Assembly (NCBI RefSeq): GCF_002973525.1
Contig: NZ_PVEN01000021.1
Location: forward strand, 57,179 to 121,178
DNA length: 64,000 nucleotides
Source: Paraburkholderia sp. BL21I4N1
Lineage (GTDB): Bacteria > Pseudomonadota > Gammaproteobacteria > Burkholderiales > Burkholderiaceae
Direction of reading: 5' to 3'
Shown here piece after piece: positions 1-7,222 of the stretch. The position numbers and the translations under genes are program-made. Within the stretch, counting starts at the first letter, position 1. The number at the start of each line of letters is the position of its first letter. Under the pieces are notes generated by a model, which was given only the letters and a program-made list of their open reading frames with translations, made no database searches and was not told where the DNA came from.

Positions 1-2
1 TG

Positions 3-245
3 GGTATGCCGGCTGGCATGCCGCCCGTCGAATTGCCGCAGCGCCGTCGTTCACCGCTGCGCCGCTTCGCGCTCGCGTGGCCGCTCGTCGCGCTGGTCGT
101 GAGCCTGGTGGGGATTGCCTACTGGGAAGACCAGCAGCGCACCGCCGAACTCGCCGATATCGATGCCGCCATGCTAAGCGACGATCTGCCGCTCAATGCC
201 TACCTTGACCACGGCTTCAACGCGTATCTTTCACGCGCCCATTGA
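3..245 (+). CDS. DUF3619 family protein, C-terminal part (5' end outside window)
   Basis: The frame is open to the left edge, so only the last ~80 residues are visible. They contain an Arg-rich stretch, one hydrophobic membrane segment (AWPLVALVVSLVGIAYW) and a C-terminal tail with the DDLP-x-NAYLDHGF pattern typical of DUF3619 proteins. In Burkholderiaceae this family usually lies between an ECF sigma factor gene and a DUF3106 gene, and a DUF3106 gene follows here 16 bases later. Its biochemical role is not known; an envelope or sigma-factor-associated role is an inference from neighbours. The fragment is partial because of the window edge, not because of a visible mutation. Confidence 0.7.
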   Translation, partial: GMPAGMPPVELPQRRRSPLRRFALAWPLVALVVSLVGIAYWEDQQRTAELADIDAAMLSDDLPLNAYLDHGFNAYLSRAH

Positions 246-261
246 GCGGGAGATTTTTCGG

Positions 262-1026
262 GTGAGTTACAAGCGCGGCCTGGCCGTTGTTTTCGGATGC
301 ACGATCGCGGCTCTGGTGTCGTTCGCCGCGACTTATCCGCGCTTTTACCCGAGCCCCGCCGCGCCCAGCGCCCCCGCTGCGGGCGGCAACCCGGCTACCG
401 CCAAGGCGCCCGCGCCCACGCTCGCCGTCGACCTGCCGAGCCTGCCCGGCAGCAACAGTCCGATGGCGTGGTCGCGTCTCAGTTCGGCTGACCATATCGC
501 GCTTGCGCCGTTCGAACCCCTTTGGGATTCGTTCAGTGACGAACGCAAGCGCAAATGGATCAAAATCGCATCGCGTTATCCGAAAATGTCGCCCGATGCG
601 CAAAAACGCCTGCACGACCGCATGACTGAATGGGTACGCATGACGCCCGATCAGCGGCGCGTCGCGCGTGAAAACTACCAGGTGTCGAAGGAACTGCCGC
701 GCGAAACGCGTCAGAACGCGTGGAAGACCTATCAGCAGTTGCCCGAAGAGCAGAAGGAACGGCTCGCCGCCAGCGAGCGCAAGCGTCGGCCGAGCGTCGT
801 GAGCGCGCCGCCGTCGGGCCGCACCGAGATCAAGGGTATCGATCGGCTCGTCAATGCGCGTGAGCATGGCGCGAGTGGCGCCGCCGCAGCCAGCGCCGCG
901 GCGGCTGCGGCGCTGCCGAGTCCGGCCGCCGTCGCGCCGGCGATTCCCGCCGCGGGCAGTTTCGTGCCCGCCACGCCCGTGCCGGTTTCGCCGGCCGAGG
1001 CGCCGTCGATTTTCAACGACTCCTGA
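262..1026 (+). CDS. DUF3106 domain-containing membrane-anchored protein
   Basis: About 254 residues from a GTG start preceded by GGGAG nine bases upstream; the longer ORF from 196 would overlap the DUF3619 gene. After an N-terminal membrane anchor (residues ~8-28) comes a Pro/Ala-rich linker, then the DUF3106 core (~80-185). The core is rich in short charged helices with repeated phrases such as RYPKMSPDAQ, MTPDQRR and LPEEQKERL. The tail is Ala/Pro-rich low complexity. The function is unknown; the core looks like a periplasmic helical domain. It sits 12 bases ahead of the RDD gene and is probably cotranscribed with it and with the DUF3619 gene. Confidence 0.8.
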   Translation: MSYKRGLAVVFGCTIAALVSFAATYPRFYPSPAAPSAPAAGGNPATAKAPAPTLAVDLPSLPGSNSPMAWSRLSSADHIALAPFEPLWDSFSDERKRKWIKIASRYPKMSPDAQKRLHDRMTEWVRMTPDQRRVARENYQVSKELPRETRQNAWKTYQQLPEEQKERLAASERKRRPSVVSAPPSGRTEIKGIDRLVNAREHGASGAAAASAAAAAALPSPAAVAPAIPAAGSFVPATPVPVSPAEAPSIFNDS

Positions 1027-1038
1027 TCCGGCTCGCCC

Positions 1039-1554
1039 GTGTCCCAGCCGCTCGCCACCCCGACCCTGCCCGTTGATGCGCCGAGCATCGCTCCTACCGT
1101 TAGACGGCGCCTCGCGGCGCTGCTCTACGAAGCGGTGATCCTGTTCGGCGTAGTGTTCATCGCCGGTTACCTGTTCAGCACACTCACGCAGCAACGCAAC
1201 GGCCTGACGCACCACAATCTGCTGGCGGCCTGGATCGGGCTCGTGGTCGGCGTGTATTTCGTGTGGTTCTGGACCCACAGCGGCCAGACCCTGCCGATGA
1301 AAACCTGGCGCCTGCGTGTGGTCGCCGCCGACGGCACGCCGCTGTCCACCGGCCGCGCGATCGTCCGCTACGTGCTGACGTGGCTGTGGTTTCTGCCGCC
1401 GCTCGCCTTGCATCCGGTGCTTGGGCTCAAGTTGCCGCAGACGCTGCTGATCGCCGGCATCTGGTTCGTGGTGTGGGCGGCCACGGGTCGCTTCGATCCG
1501 CAACGCCAGTTCCTGCACGACCGCCTCGCCGGTACTCGGGTGATCGGCGTCTGA
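1039..1554 (+). CDS. RDD family integral membrane protein
   Basis: 171 residues from a GTG start. The Arg-Arg-x-x-Ala start of the first helix (VRRRLAALLYEAVILFG) and the later motif TLPMKTWRLRVV, followed by GRAIVRY, are the signature of the RDD family. Hydrophobic segments lie at ~31-50, ~65-85 and ~110-150. A late DRLAGTRVI motif is also typical. RDD proteins are small membrane proteins of mostly unknown function, some linked to ion transport. It is the third gene of the DUF3619-DUF3106-RDD run, and no terminator is obvious after it. Confidence 0.85.
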   Translation: MSQPLATPTLPVDAPSIAPTVRRRLAALLYEAVILFGVVFIAGYLFSTLTQQRNGLTHHNLLAAWIGLVVGVYFVWFWTHSGQTLPMKTWRLRVVAADGTPLSTGRAIVRYVLTWLWFLPPLALHPVLGLKLPQTLLIAGIWFVVWAATGRFDPQRQFLHDRLAGTRVIGV

Positions 1555-1707
1555 CATCGCGCCAACACGCGCCGCCTTCCGCCTTAACCCGGCGCACCCC
1601 GCGCCCGACTGCCACTCGCCCCCGCTCCAGCTTCCCCACACTAACTGATCGCCGCCCCTTCCCGCAGTCACTCGCCGTCGACCTCGCCCGCAGTAATAAG
1701 AACTTCT

Positions 1708-1748
1708 CGTGACTGTCACGGCACAGTCACGCGACCCAGGCTCAATAC
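1708..1748 (+). promoter_or_regulatory. Candidate PhoB (Pho box) promoter for the lipid-remodelling operon
   Basis: Positions 1713-1730 read CTGTCAC-GGCA-CAGTCAC. Two 7-base direct repeats separated by 4 bases is the geometry of the PhoB-binding Pho box (consensus CTGTCAT, spacer, CTGTCAT). A plausible -10 (CAATAC, 1743-1748) lies 12 bases downstream, close to the spacing in PhoB-activated promoters, which lack a good -35. The start codon of the next gene is at 1775. The same bases also form a 9-bp inverted repeat (1708-1716 with 1723-1731), so an unrelated operator or hairpin remains possible. Confidence 0.55.
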
Positions 1749-1774
1749 GGTCACTGCAACTCGACGCGTGAGCC

Positions 1775-2716
1775 ATGGACCCCAAAACGTCCGCGACTTC
1801 CCTGTTCCGCCAAACCGGCCCGAGCGTCGACCCCGTCGCGTTCCGCCCGGAACCCAACCCCAGTCACGGCTTGCCGCTGCCTATGGCCTCGTTGCCGCTC
1901 GACGCCTCCGCCGGTCATCACGACGACGATCACGCCGAACCGCATCGTTACCGCACCATCTGGCTGTCCGACATCCATCTCGGTTCGAGCGGCTGCCAGG
2001 CGCCCTATCTGCTCGATTTCCTGCGCTACAACGAGTCGGAGTATCTGTACCTGGTCGGCGACATCATCGACGGCTGGCAGTTGAAGAAGGGCTGGTACTG
2101 GCCACAGGCGCATAACGACGTGGTGCAGAAAATCCTCCGCAAAGCCCGCAAAGGCACCCAGGTCGTCTACGTGCCCGGTAATCACGACGAAGCCGCGCGC
2201 CAGTTCTGCGACCTCGCGTTCGGCGACATCCACGTGCGCGGCGAGGCGTTCCACACGACGCTGGCCGGCAAGCGCCTGTGGATCGTGCACGGCGATCTGT
2301 TCGACGGCGTGATCCAGCACGCCAAGTGGCTCGCCTATCTCGGCGACACGCTCTACACGATGATCCTGATCCTGAACCGCTGGTTCAACCGGATCCGCAG
2401 CCGGCTCGGCTTCCCGTACTGGTCGCTGTCGCAATACCTGAAGCATCAGGTGAAGAACGCGGTGAATTTCATCTCCTCGTTCGAACGCGTGATGACCGAC
2501 GAAGCGCGCCGCCGCGGCTGCGACGGCGTGGTCTGCGGACACATCCACAAAGCCGAGATCCGCGACATCGACGGCGTGCTGTATTGCAACGACGGCGACT
2601 GGGTCGAAAGTCTCTCCGCGCTGGTCGAGACCTACGAAGGCGAACTCAAAGTGATCTACTGGACCGTGATGCGCGCCCCGGAAGTCGGCGTGCAAAAGGC
2701 CCGGGCGACCGCGTAG
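1775..2716 (+). CDS. plcP: PlcP-like metallophosphoesterase (UDP-2,3-diacylglucosamine diphosphatase/LpxH-like fold)
   Basis: 313 residues, calcineurin-like phosphoesterase. Metal-binding motifs appear in order: SDIHLG (~65-70), GDIIDGW (~95-101), PGNHDE (~134-139), VHGD and GHIHKAEI near the C-terminus. The first ~58 residues are a disordered His/Pro-rich leader. Databases often name this family after LpxH. Its close relatives in rhizobia and marine bacteria (PlcP) act as phospholipase C on membrane phospholipids during phosphate starvation, releasing diacylglycerol. That reading is favoured here by the Pho box just upstream, the Agt-like glycosyltransferase 30 bases downstream and dgkA after it. 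The start at 1775 has a weak ribosome binding site; ATG 1883 is an alternative. A true LpxH role is not excluded. Confidence 0.8.
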   Translation: MDPKTSATSLFRQTGPSVDPVAFRPEPNPSHGLPLPMASLPLDASAGHHDDDHAEPHRYRTIWLSDIHLGSSGCQAPYLLDFLRYNESEYLYLVGDIIDGWQLKKGWYWPQAHNDVVQKILRKARKGTQVVYVPGNHDEAARQFCDLAFGDIHVRGEAFHTTLAGKRLWIVHGDLFDGVIQHAKWLAYLGDTLYTMILILNRWFNRIRSRLGFPYWSLSQYLKHQVKNAVNFISSFERVMTDEARRRGCDGVVCGHIHKAEIRDIDGVLYCNDGDWVESLSALVETYEGELKVIYWTVMRAPEVGVQKARATA

Positions 2717-2746
2717 TCCCTCTTAACTTCTATTGGGCCAACACCG

Positions 2747-3778
2747 ATGAAGATCATGATCGTCACCGACGCATGGGAACCGCAGGTCAATGGCGTCGTG
2801 CGCACGCTGAAGAACACCACCCGCGAACTCACCGCACTCGGCCATAACGTCGACCTGCTGACGCCGCTCGAATTCAAGACGATCCCTTGCCCGACTTACC
2901 CCGAGATTCGCCTGTCGCTGCTGCCGCGCCGCAAGCTGCACGAACGGATCGACGCGTTCGCGCCCGACGCGCTGCATATCGCCACCGAAGGCCCGCTCGG
3001 CATGGCCGCGCGCAACTACGCGATCAAGCACAAGCTGCCCTTCACGACCGCGTATCACACGCGCTTTCCGGAGTACGTGCAGGCGCGCTTCGGCATTCCG
3101 ATCGGCATCACCTACAAGTTCCTTCACTGGTTCCATAAGCCTTCGCTGGCGGTGATGGCGCCGACGCCAGTGGTCAAGACCGATCTCGAAAAATTCGGCT
3201 TCACGAATGTGGTGCTGTGGACTCGCGGCGTCGATCTGGACATCTTTCACCAGATGGACTCGAAGGTACTCAACAGCGCACGGCCGATTTTTCTGTATGT
3301 AGGCCGCGTCGCCGTCGAGAAAAACGTCGAGGCGTTTCTGAAGCTCGATCTGCCCGGCTCGAAGTGGGTCGCCGGTGAAGGCCCCGCGCTCGCCGAACTG
3401 AAGTCGCGCTATCCGCAGGCGAATTATCTGGGCGTGCTGACGCAAGCCGAGCTGGCCAAGGTGTATGCTGCCGCCGACGTCTTCGTGTTCCCGAGCCGCA
3501 CCGACACCTTCGGGCTGGTGCTGCTCGAAGCGCTCGCCTGCGGTACGCCGGTCGCGGCATACCCCGTCACCGGTCCGATCGACGTGCTCGGCGACGGCGG
3601 CGCGGGCGCGATGCACGAAGACCTGCGCGAGGCCTGCCTCGAAGCCCTGAAGATCGATCGTAACCATGCACGCGCGTGGGCAGAGCGCTTCTCGTGGACC
3701 GCGGCGTCGGAACAGTTCGCCGCGCATCTGAAGCCGCTGCCGCGCACGTCGTACCGAGAGGAAAGCGCCGCCGCCTGA
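2747..3778 (+). CDS. agt: Agt-like glycosyltransferase, family GT4 (glycosyltransferase family 1 protein)
   Basis: 343 residues. The N-terminal Rossmann domain opens with VTDAWEPQVNGVVRTL, a GT4 donor/acceptor start. The second domain carries YVGRVAVEKN (~185) and the GT4 signature SRTDTFGLVLLEALACGTPV (~245-264) with its Glu ligands for the nucleotide sugar. No signal peptide is seen; the enzyme should act at the inner face of the cytoplasmic membrane. Homologues next to plcP (Agt) transfer sugars to diacylglycerol to make phosphorus-free glycolipids. Here the neighbours supply (PlcP-like) and consume (DgkA) diacylglycerol, which supports that role. The sugar and products cannot be read from the sequence. 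Confidence 0.85.
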   Translation: MKIMIVTDAWEPQVNGVVRTLKNTTRELTALGHNVDLLTPLEFKTIPCPTYPEIRLSLLPRRKLHERIDAFAPDALHIATEGPLGMAARNYAIKHKLPFTTAYHTRFPEYVQARFGIPIGITYKFLHWFHKPSLAVMAPTPVVKTDLEKFGFTNVVLWTRGVDLDIFHQMDSKVLNSARPIFLYVGRVAVEKNVEAFLKLDLPGSKWVAGEGPALAELKSRYPQANYLGVLTQAELAKVYAAADVFVFPSRTDTFGLVLLEALACGTPVAAYPVTGPIDVLGDGGAGAMHEDLREACLEALKIDRNHARAWAERFSWTAASEQFAAHLKPLPRTSYREESAAA

Positions 3779-3798
3779 CGCGGCGCGCCGAGCCGTCC

Positions 3799-4500
3799 AT
3801 GCCAATCAGACAATCCACCGCCGCGCGCGCCACCCCTCGCGCGCTACGCGCCATCGACGGCGCGAGCGAGACGGCGAACATCGAACCGTTCGACGACGTG
3901 AGCGAACCCGGCGCGCCGGATCATACGGAGCGCGCGCAGGGATTGAACGGCATGAACGGCGCTCACGGCGCGAGTCATGCGGGCGCGGCGCATGCGGCGA
4001 GTGCTGCCGGCGCAAACCACGCGAACGCCAACCCTGCGCACACGGGCGACGGGACTGAGACCCAGCACGAACCGCTCAGTCCGGACGACCCGCTAGCGCC
4101 GCTGCCCTTCAATCCGTACAAAGGCAATCGCGGCCTGACCCGTGCATGGCACGCGATGAAAAACTCGCTGGCCGGGTTTCGCGTCGCGATTCGCGAAGAA
4201 AGCGCGTTCCGTCAGGAATTGACGCTGGCGGCGATTCTGATTCCGTGCGGCGTGCTGGTGCCGGTCGAACCCGTGTCGCGCGTGCTGCTGCTCGGCTCGG
4301 TACTGCTGGTGCTGATCGTCGAGTTGCTGAATTCGAGCGTGGAAGCCGCGATCGATCGCATCTCGCTGGAACGTCATGAATTGTCGCGCCGCGCGAAGGA
4401 TCTCGGCAGCGCGGCGGTCATGGTCGCGCTCGGCATGTGCGTGATGACGTGGGGGCTGATCGTCGGACCGCTCGTCGTGCATTGGATCCGCACGTGGTGA
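3799..4500 (+). CDS. dgkA: Diacylglycerol kinase, DgkA family, with a long disordered N-terminus
   Basis: 233 residues from ATG 3799, 20 bases after agt. The last ~125 residues are a standard DgkA: an amphipathic start (RAWHAMKNSLAGFRVA), three membrane helices, and the catalytic signature ELLNSSVEAAIDR followed by RRAKDLGSAAV. It phosphorylates diacylglycerol to phosphatidate in the inner membrane. The first ~105 residues are Ala/His/Asn/Gly-rich low complexity and are unusual, since DgkA is normally ~120 residues long. A later start (for example ATG 3952) would remove part of it. In this operon it would recycle the diacylglycerol released by the PlcP-like enzyme. Confidence 0.88.
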   Translation: MPIRQSTAARATPRALRAIDGASETANIEPFDDVSEPGAPDHTERAQGLNGMNGAHGASHAGAAHAASAAGANHANANPAHTGDGTETQHEPLSPDDPLAPLPFNPYKGNRGLTRAWHAMKNSLAGFRVAIREESAFRQELTLAAILIPCGVLVPVEPVSRVLLLGSVLLVLIVELLNSSVEAAIDRISLERHELSRRAKDLGSAAVMVALGMCVMTWGLIVGPLVVHWIRTW

Positions 4501-4607
4501 CGAAAAAATTGCGCGCATAGCGTGCGAAATACGCCTGAAAACACGCGGAAAACGTACTCGGCGCACCGGCGCAAGGCGTCCAGACGAATGAAAACCCTGA
4601 GTATCTG

Positions 4608-4643
4608 CTTGGTATAAGAACGGTCGGTTTATAATCGTCCGAC
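4608..4643 (+). promoter_or_regulatory. Promoter with dyad overlapping the -10, upstream of the TetR gene
   Basis: A perfect -10 (TATAAT, 4630-4635) follows a weak -35 (CTTGGT, 4608-4613) with a 16-base spacer. A dyad GTCGG (4623-4627) / CCGAC (4639-4643) is centred on the -10. Autorepressing TetR proteins commonly bind such sites. The first likely start codon of the TetR gene is 180 bases downstream, so the leader would be long. Confidence 0.45.
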
Positions 4644-4812
4644 AGTCCCACAAGAAAACGCTGGGCCGTCCCCAGGTTTTTCTTGCCCCGCAGGGATCTG
4701 CCGCACAACGGCAGATTTGAGGGCACTCAATATACCAACCGCGTCCGGGTGGATCACGCAGCAGCGGCATGCCGCCCAAGCGCCCAGCCCGGCGAAACCA
4801 GGGCCGGACGAC

Positions 4813-5538
4813 ATGGAAGCCAAACCTCCCCGCCGCACGCGCGAACGGATTCTCGAACTCTCGTTGAAGCTCTTCAACGAAATCGGCGAGCCGAACGTCA
4901 CGACGACGACGATCGCCGAGGAAATGGAAATCAGTCCAGGCAACCTGTACTACCACTTCCGCAACAAAGACGACATCATCAACAGCATCTTCAGCCAGTT
5001 CGAGCAGGAGATCGAAAAGCGTCTGCGTTTCCCCGACGACCATCGCGCGACCATCGACGAAATGTGGTCGTACCTGCAGTACATGGTCGATTTCACATGG
5101 CGCTACCGTTTTCTGTATCGTGATCTGAACGACCTGCTGGCGCGCAATCGCACGCTCGAAACGCACTTCAAACAGATCATCAGTCACAAGGTGCGTTTTG
5201 CCAGCCAGTTCTGCGAGCAACTCGTCGCCGACGGCGAAATGGTCGTCACGCCGGAAGAACTGAACGTGATCGCCACGAACGTCGGCGTGATCGGCACCTA
5301 CTGGCTGTCGTACCAGTTCGTGATGAACCCGCGCAAATACAACGAGCAGGAAGCCATGCGCGCGGAGCTGCACCAGGTGAGCGTGCAGATCGTGTCGCTC
5401 ATGGCGCCTTATCTGCGCGGCCGCTCGCGGCAGATTTTCGACGACCTCGTGTCGGGCAAGCTGCCCAAGCGCGAGTTTTACGACTACCTGCCACCGAAGG
5501 AAGGCGCCGCGCCCCGCAACGAACCGAAGGACGTTTGA
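4813..5538 (+). CDS. TetR/AcrR family transcriptional regulator
   Basis: 241 residues from ATG 4813; the frame is open further upstream, but homology begins here. The DNA-binding helix-turn-helix is clear at residues ~6-55: RTRERILELSLKLFNEIGE, TTTTIAEEMEISPGNLYYHF, with the LYYHFRNKDDI signature. The remaining ~180 residues are the ligand-binding domain. The stop codon is two bases before the start of the LOG gene, so the two are translationally linked. The upstream dyad over the -10 suggests autoregulation. The ligand is unknown. The acidic, non-efflux context gives no evidence that it controls a drug pump. Confidence 0.88.
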   Translation: MEAKPPRRTRERILELSLKLFNEIGEPNVTTTTIAEEMEISPGNLYYHFRNKDDIINSIFSQFEQEIEKRLRFPDDHRATIDEMWSYLQYMVDFTWRYRFLYRDLNDLLARNRTLETHFKQIISHKVRFASQFCEQLVADGEMVVTPEELNVIATNVGVIGTYWLSYQFVMNPRKYNEQEAMRAELHQVSVQIVSLMAPYLRGRSRQIFDDLVSGKLPKREFYDYLPPKEGAAPRNEPKDV

Positions 5539-5540
5539 GC

Positions 5541-6125
5541 ATGAAGTCGGTGTGTGTGTATTGCGGCTCCGCGAACGGAGCCAAACCGCTGTACGCGGAC
5601 GCGGCGCGCGCGTTCGGCCGCGCGCTGGTGCAAGCCGATCTCGCGCTGGTCTATGGCGGCGGCAAGGTTGGCCTGATGGGCGTGATCGCCGACACGGTGA
5701 TGGCCGAAGGCGGCCGCGCGATCGGCGTGATTCCCGAACTACTGGTCAACAAGGAGGTCGGCCATGATGGACTGACCGAATTGCACGTGGTGCCCGACAT
5801 GCATCATCGCAAGAAGATGATGGCCGATCTGTCCGACGCGTTCGTCGCGATGCCGGGCGGTGTGGGCACGCTCGAAGAGTTCTTCGAGGTCTATACGTGG
5901 GCGCAACTCGGCTATCACCAGAAGCCGGTGGCGCTGCTCAATATCGACAGCTTCTACGATCCGTTGATCAGCCTGCTGCAGCACACGGTGGAAGAAGGCT
6001 TCATGCGTCAGACCTACTTCGACATCCTGCAGGTGGAGGCCGATCCGGTCGAACTGATCGGCAAGCTGCAACGCTATCAGCCGCCCACCAGCGACAAATG
6101 GGCGATCAAACGCGACGCGGTTTGA
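5541..6125 (+). CDS. LOG family protein (cytokinin riboside 5'-monophosphate phosphoribohydrolase type)
   Basis: 194 residues with an N-terminal Rossmann-like start (VCVYCGSANG), GGGKVGLMG (~37-45) and the LOG active-site motif PGGVGTLEEFFE (~103-114). LOG enzymes hydrolyse N6-modified (or plain) adenosine monophosphate to the free base and ribose 5-phosphate. In plants and plant-associated bacteria this activates cytokinins; in many bacteria the physiological substrate is simply AMP-like. ATG 5541 is chosen because it gives the family-standard N-terminus two bases after the TetR stop. Older annotations call such proteins lysine decarboxylase-like, which is not supported by the motif. Confidence 0.88.
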   Translation: MKSVCVYCGSANGAKPLYADAARAFGRALVQADLALVYGGGKVGLMGVIADTVMAEGGRAIGVIPELLVNKEVGHDGLTELHVVPDMHHRKKMMADLSDAFVAMPGGVGTLEEFFEVYTWAQLGYHQKPVALLNIDSFYDPLISLLQHTVEEGFMRQTYFDILQVEADPVELIGKLQRYQPPTSDKWAIKRDAV

Positions 6126-6182
6126 ATCTCGAAGTTTGAAGTTCGAAGCGGGCACGCTCCGCGCCCGGCCAACGAGACTCCC

Positions 6183-6929
6183 ATGACGAAAACGGTTCTG
6201 ATCACAGGCGGCAGCCGCGGCATTGGCCGTGCGACCGCACAGTTGCTGGGTGGGCTCGGCTGGTCAGTCGGCGTGAACTACGCGAACAACCGTGCGGCGG
6301 CCGAAGCCACCGCCGCCGACGTCGAACGCGCCGGTGGCCGCGCCGTGCCGATTGCCGGCGACGTCGCCAGCGAAGCCGACGTGATCGCCATGTTCGACAC
6401 GCTGCAACAGGCTTACGGACATGTCGACGCGCTCGTCAACAACGCCGGCATCGTCGCGCCGTCGAGTCAGCTCGCCGACATGGATCTCACCCGCCTGAAG
6501 CGCATGTTCGACGTCAACGTGCTCGGCGCGTACCTGTGCGCGCGCGAAGCGGCGCGGCGCATGTCGACGGCTCGCGGCGGCGCGGGCGGCGTGATCGTCA
6601 ATGTGTCGTCGGCGGCGTCGCGGCTGGGTTCGCCGAACGAATATATCGACTACGCGGGGTCGAAAGGCGCGGTCGACACGCTCACGCTCGGTCTCGCCAA
6701 GGAACTCGGCCCGCAGGGTGTGCGCGTGAACGCGGTGCGTCCCGGCCTGATCGACACGGAAATCCACGCGAGCGGCGGCAAGCCGGAGCGCGCCGCCCAG
6801 CTCGGCTCGACCACGCCGCTGGGCCGTCCGGGCAGCGCCGACGAAGTGGCGCAATCCATTGTCTGGCTGCTGAGCGACGCAGCGTCGTATGTGACGGGCG
6901 CGTTGCTCGACGTTGCCGGCGGTCGCTGA
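6183..6929 (+). CDS. SDR family oxidoreductase
   Basis: 248 residues, classical short-chain dehydrogenase/reductase. It has the cofactor motif TGGSRGIG (~8-15), NNAG (~86-89), and the catalytic Ser and Tyr-x-x-x-Lys (SSAASRLG ... YAGSK, ~139-160). The PGLIDTEIH and C-terminal DVAGG motifs are normal for the family. The second strand ends in NYANN rather than an acidic residue, which suggests NADP(H). The substrate cannot be told. It starts 57 bases after the LOG gene, so read-through is possible but not required. Confidence 0.88.
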   Translation: MTKTVLITGGSRGIGRATAQLLGGLGWSVGVNYANNRAAAEATAADVERAGGRAVPIAGDVASEADVIAMFDTLQQAYGHVDALVNNAGIVAPSSQLADMDLTRLKRMFDVNVLGAYLCAREAARRMSTARGGAGGVIVNVSSAASRLGSPNEYIDYAGSKGAVDTLTLGLAKELGPQGVRVNAVRPGLIDTEIHASGGKPERAAQLGSTTPLGRPGSADEVAQSIVWLLSDAASYVTGALLDVAGGR

Positions 6930-7222
6930 GCGCCGTTTTCCTTGCACACCGGCCGTGACGAGCGGCCCTCCGCCCGCTCGCTCCCTTTCCCTCCCGCCGC
7001 TCTCGCGGCCACCTCTCTCTTTCTTACAGATTCCCGTCGATTTGACGAGTAATCCCGGTCAGGCGCGAAATTGTCGCACCGATTCCCGCATTTTCTGTAA
7101 TCGACAGTAATAAACTCAGACTACAATCGCTGCGAATCGCATGGCAAGCAGGCGCCGGCGACACCTGGCAATAAACATCAGTAAGCGGCCCATGTTGCCG
7201 CCTACGGCGATTAGAGATCTTC
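6930..7222. other. Intergenic region upstream of the ArnT-like gene
   Basis: About 290 bases with no convincing gene. A possible -10 (TACAAT, 7122-7127) with a poor -35 (TCGACA, 7101-7106, 15-base spacer) lies ~100 bases before the next start codon. The local composition is more AT-rich than the flanks between 7085 and 7135. No stem-loop with a T-tract was recognised after the SDR gene. Confidence 0.35.

Noticed and set aside
217..1857. 546-codon minus-strand ORF
   Set aside because: It lies antisense to DUF3106, RDD and the start of the PlcP-like gene, all of which have family motifs. It is Arg/Gly-rich low complexity, as expected from a reverse frame of GC-rich coding DNA.
5535..6125. Possible lysine decarboxylase
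   Set aside because: An old name for the family; the PGGVGTLEE motif and size are those of LOG phosphoribohydrolases, and no PLP site is present.
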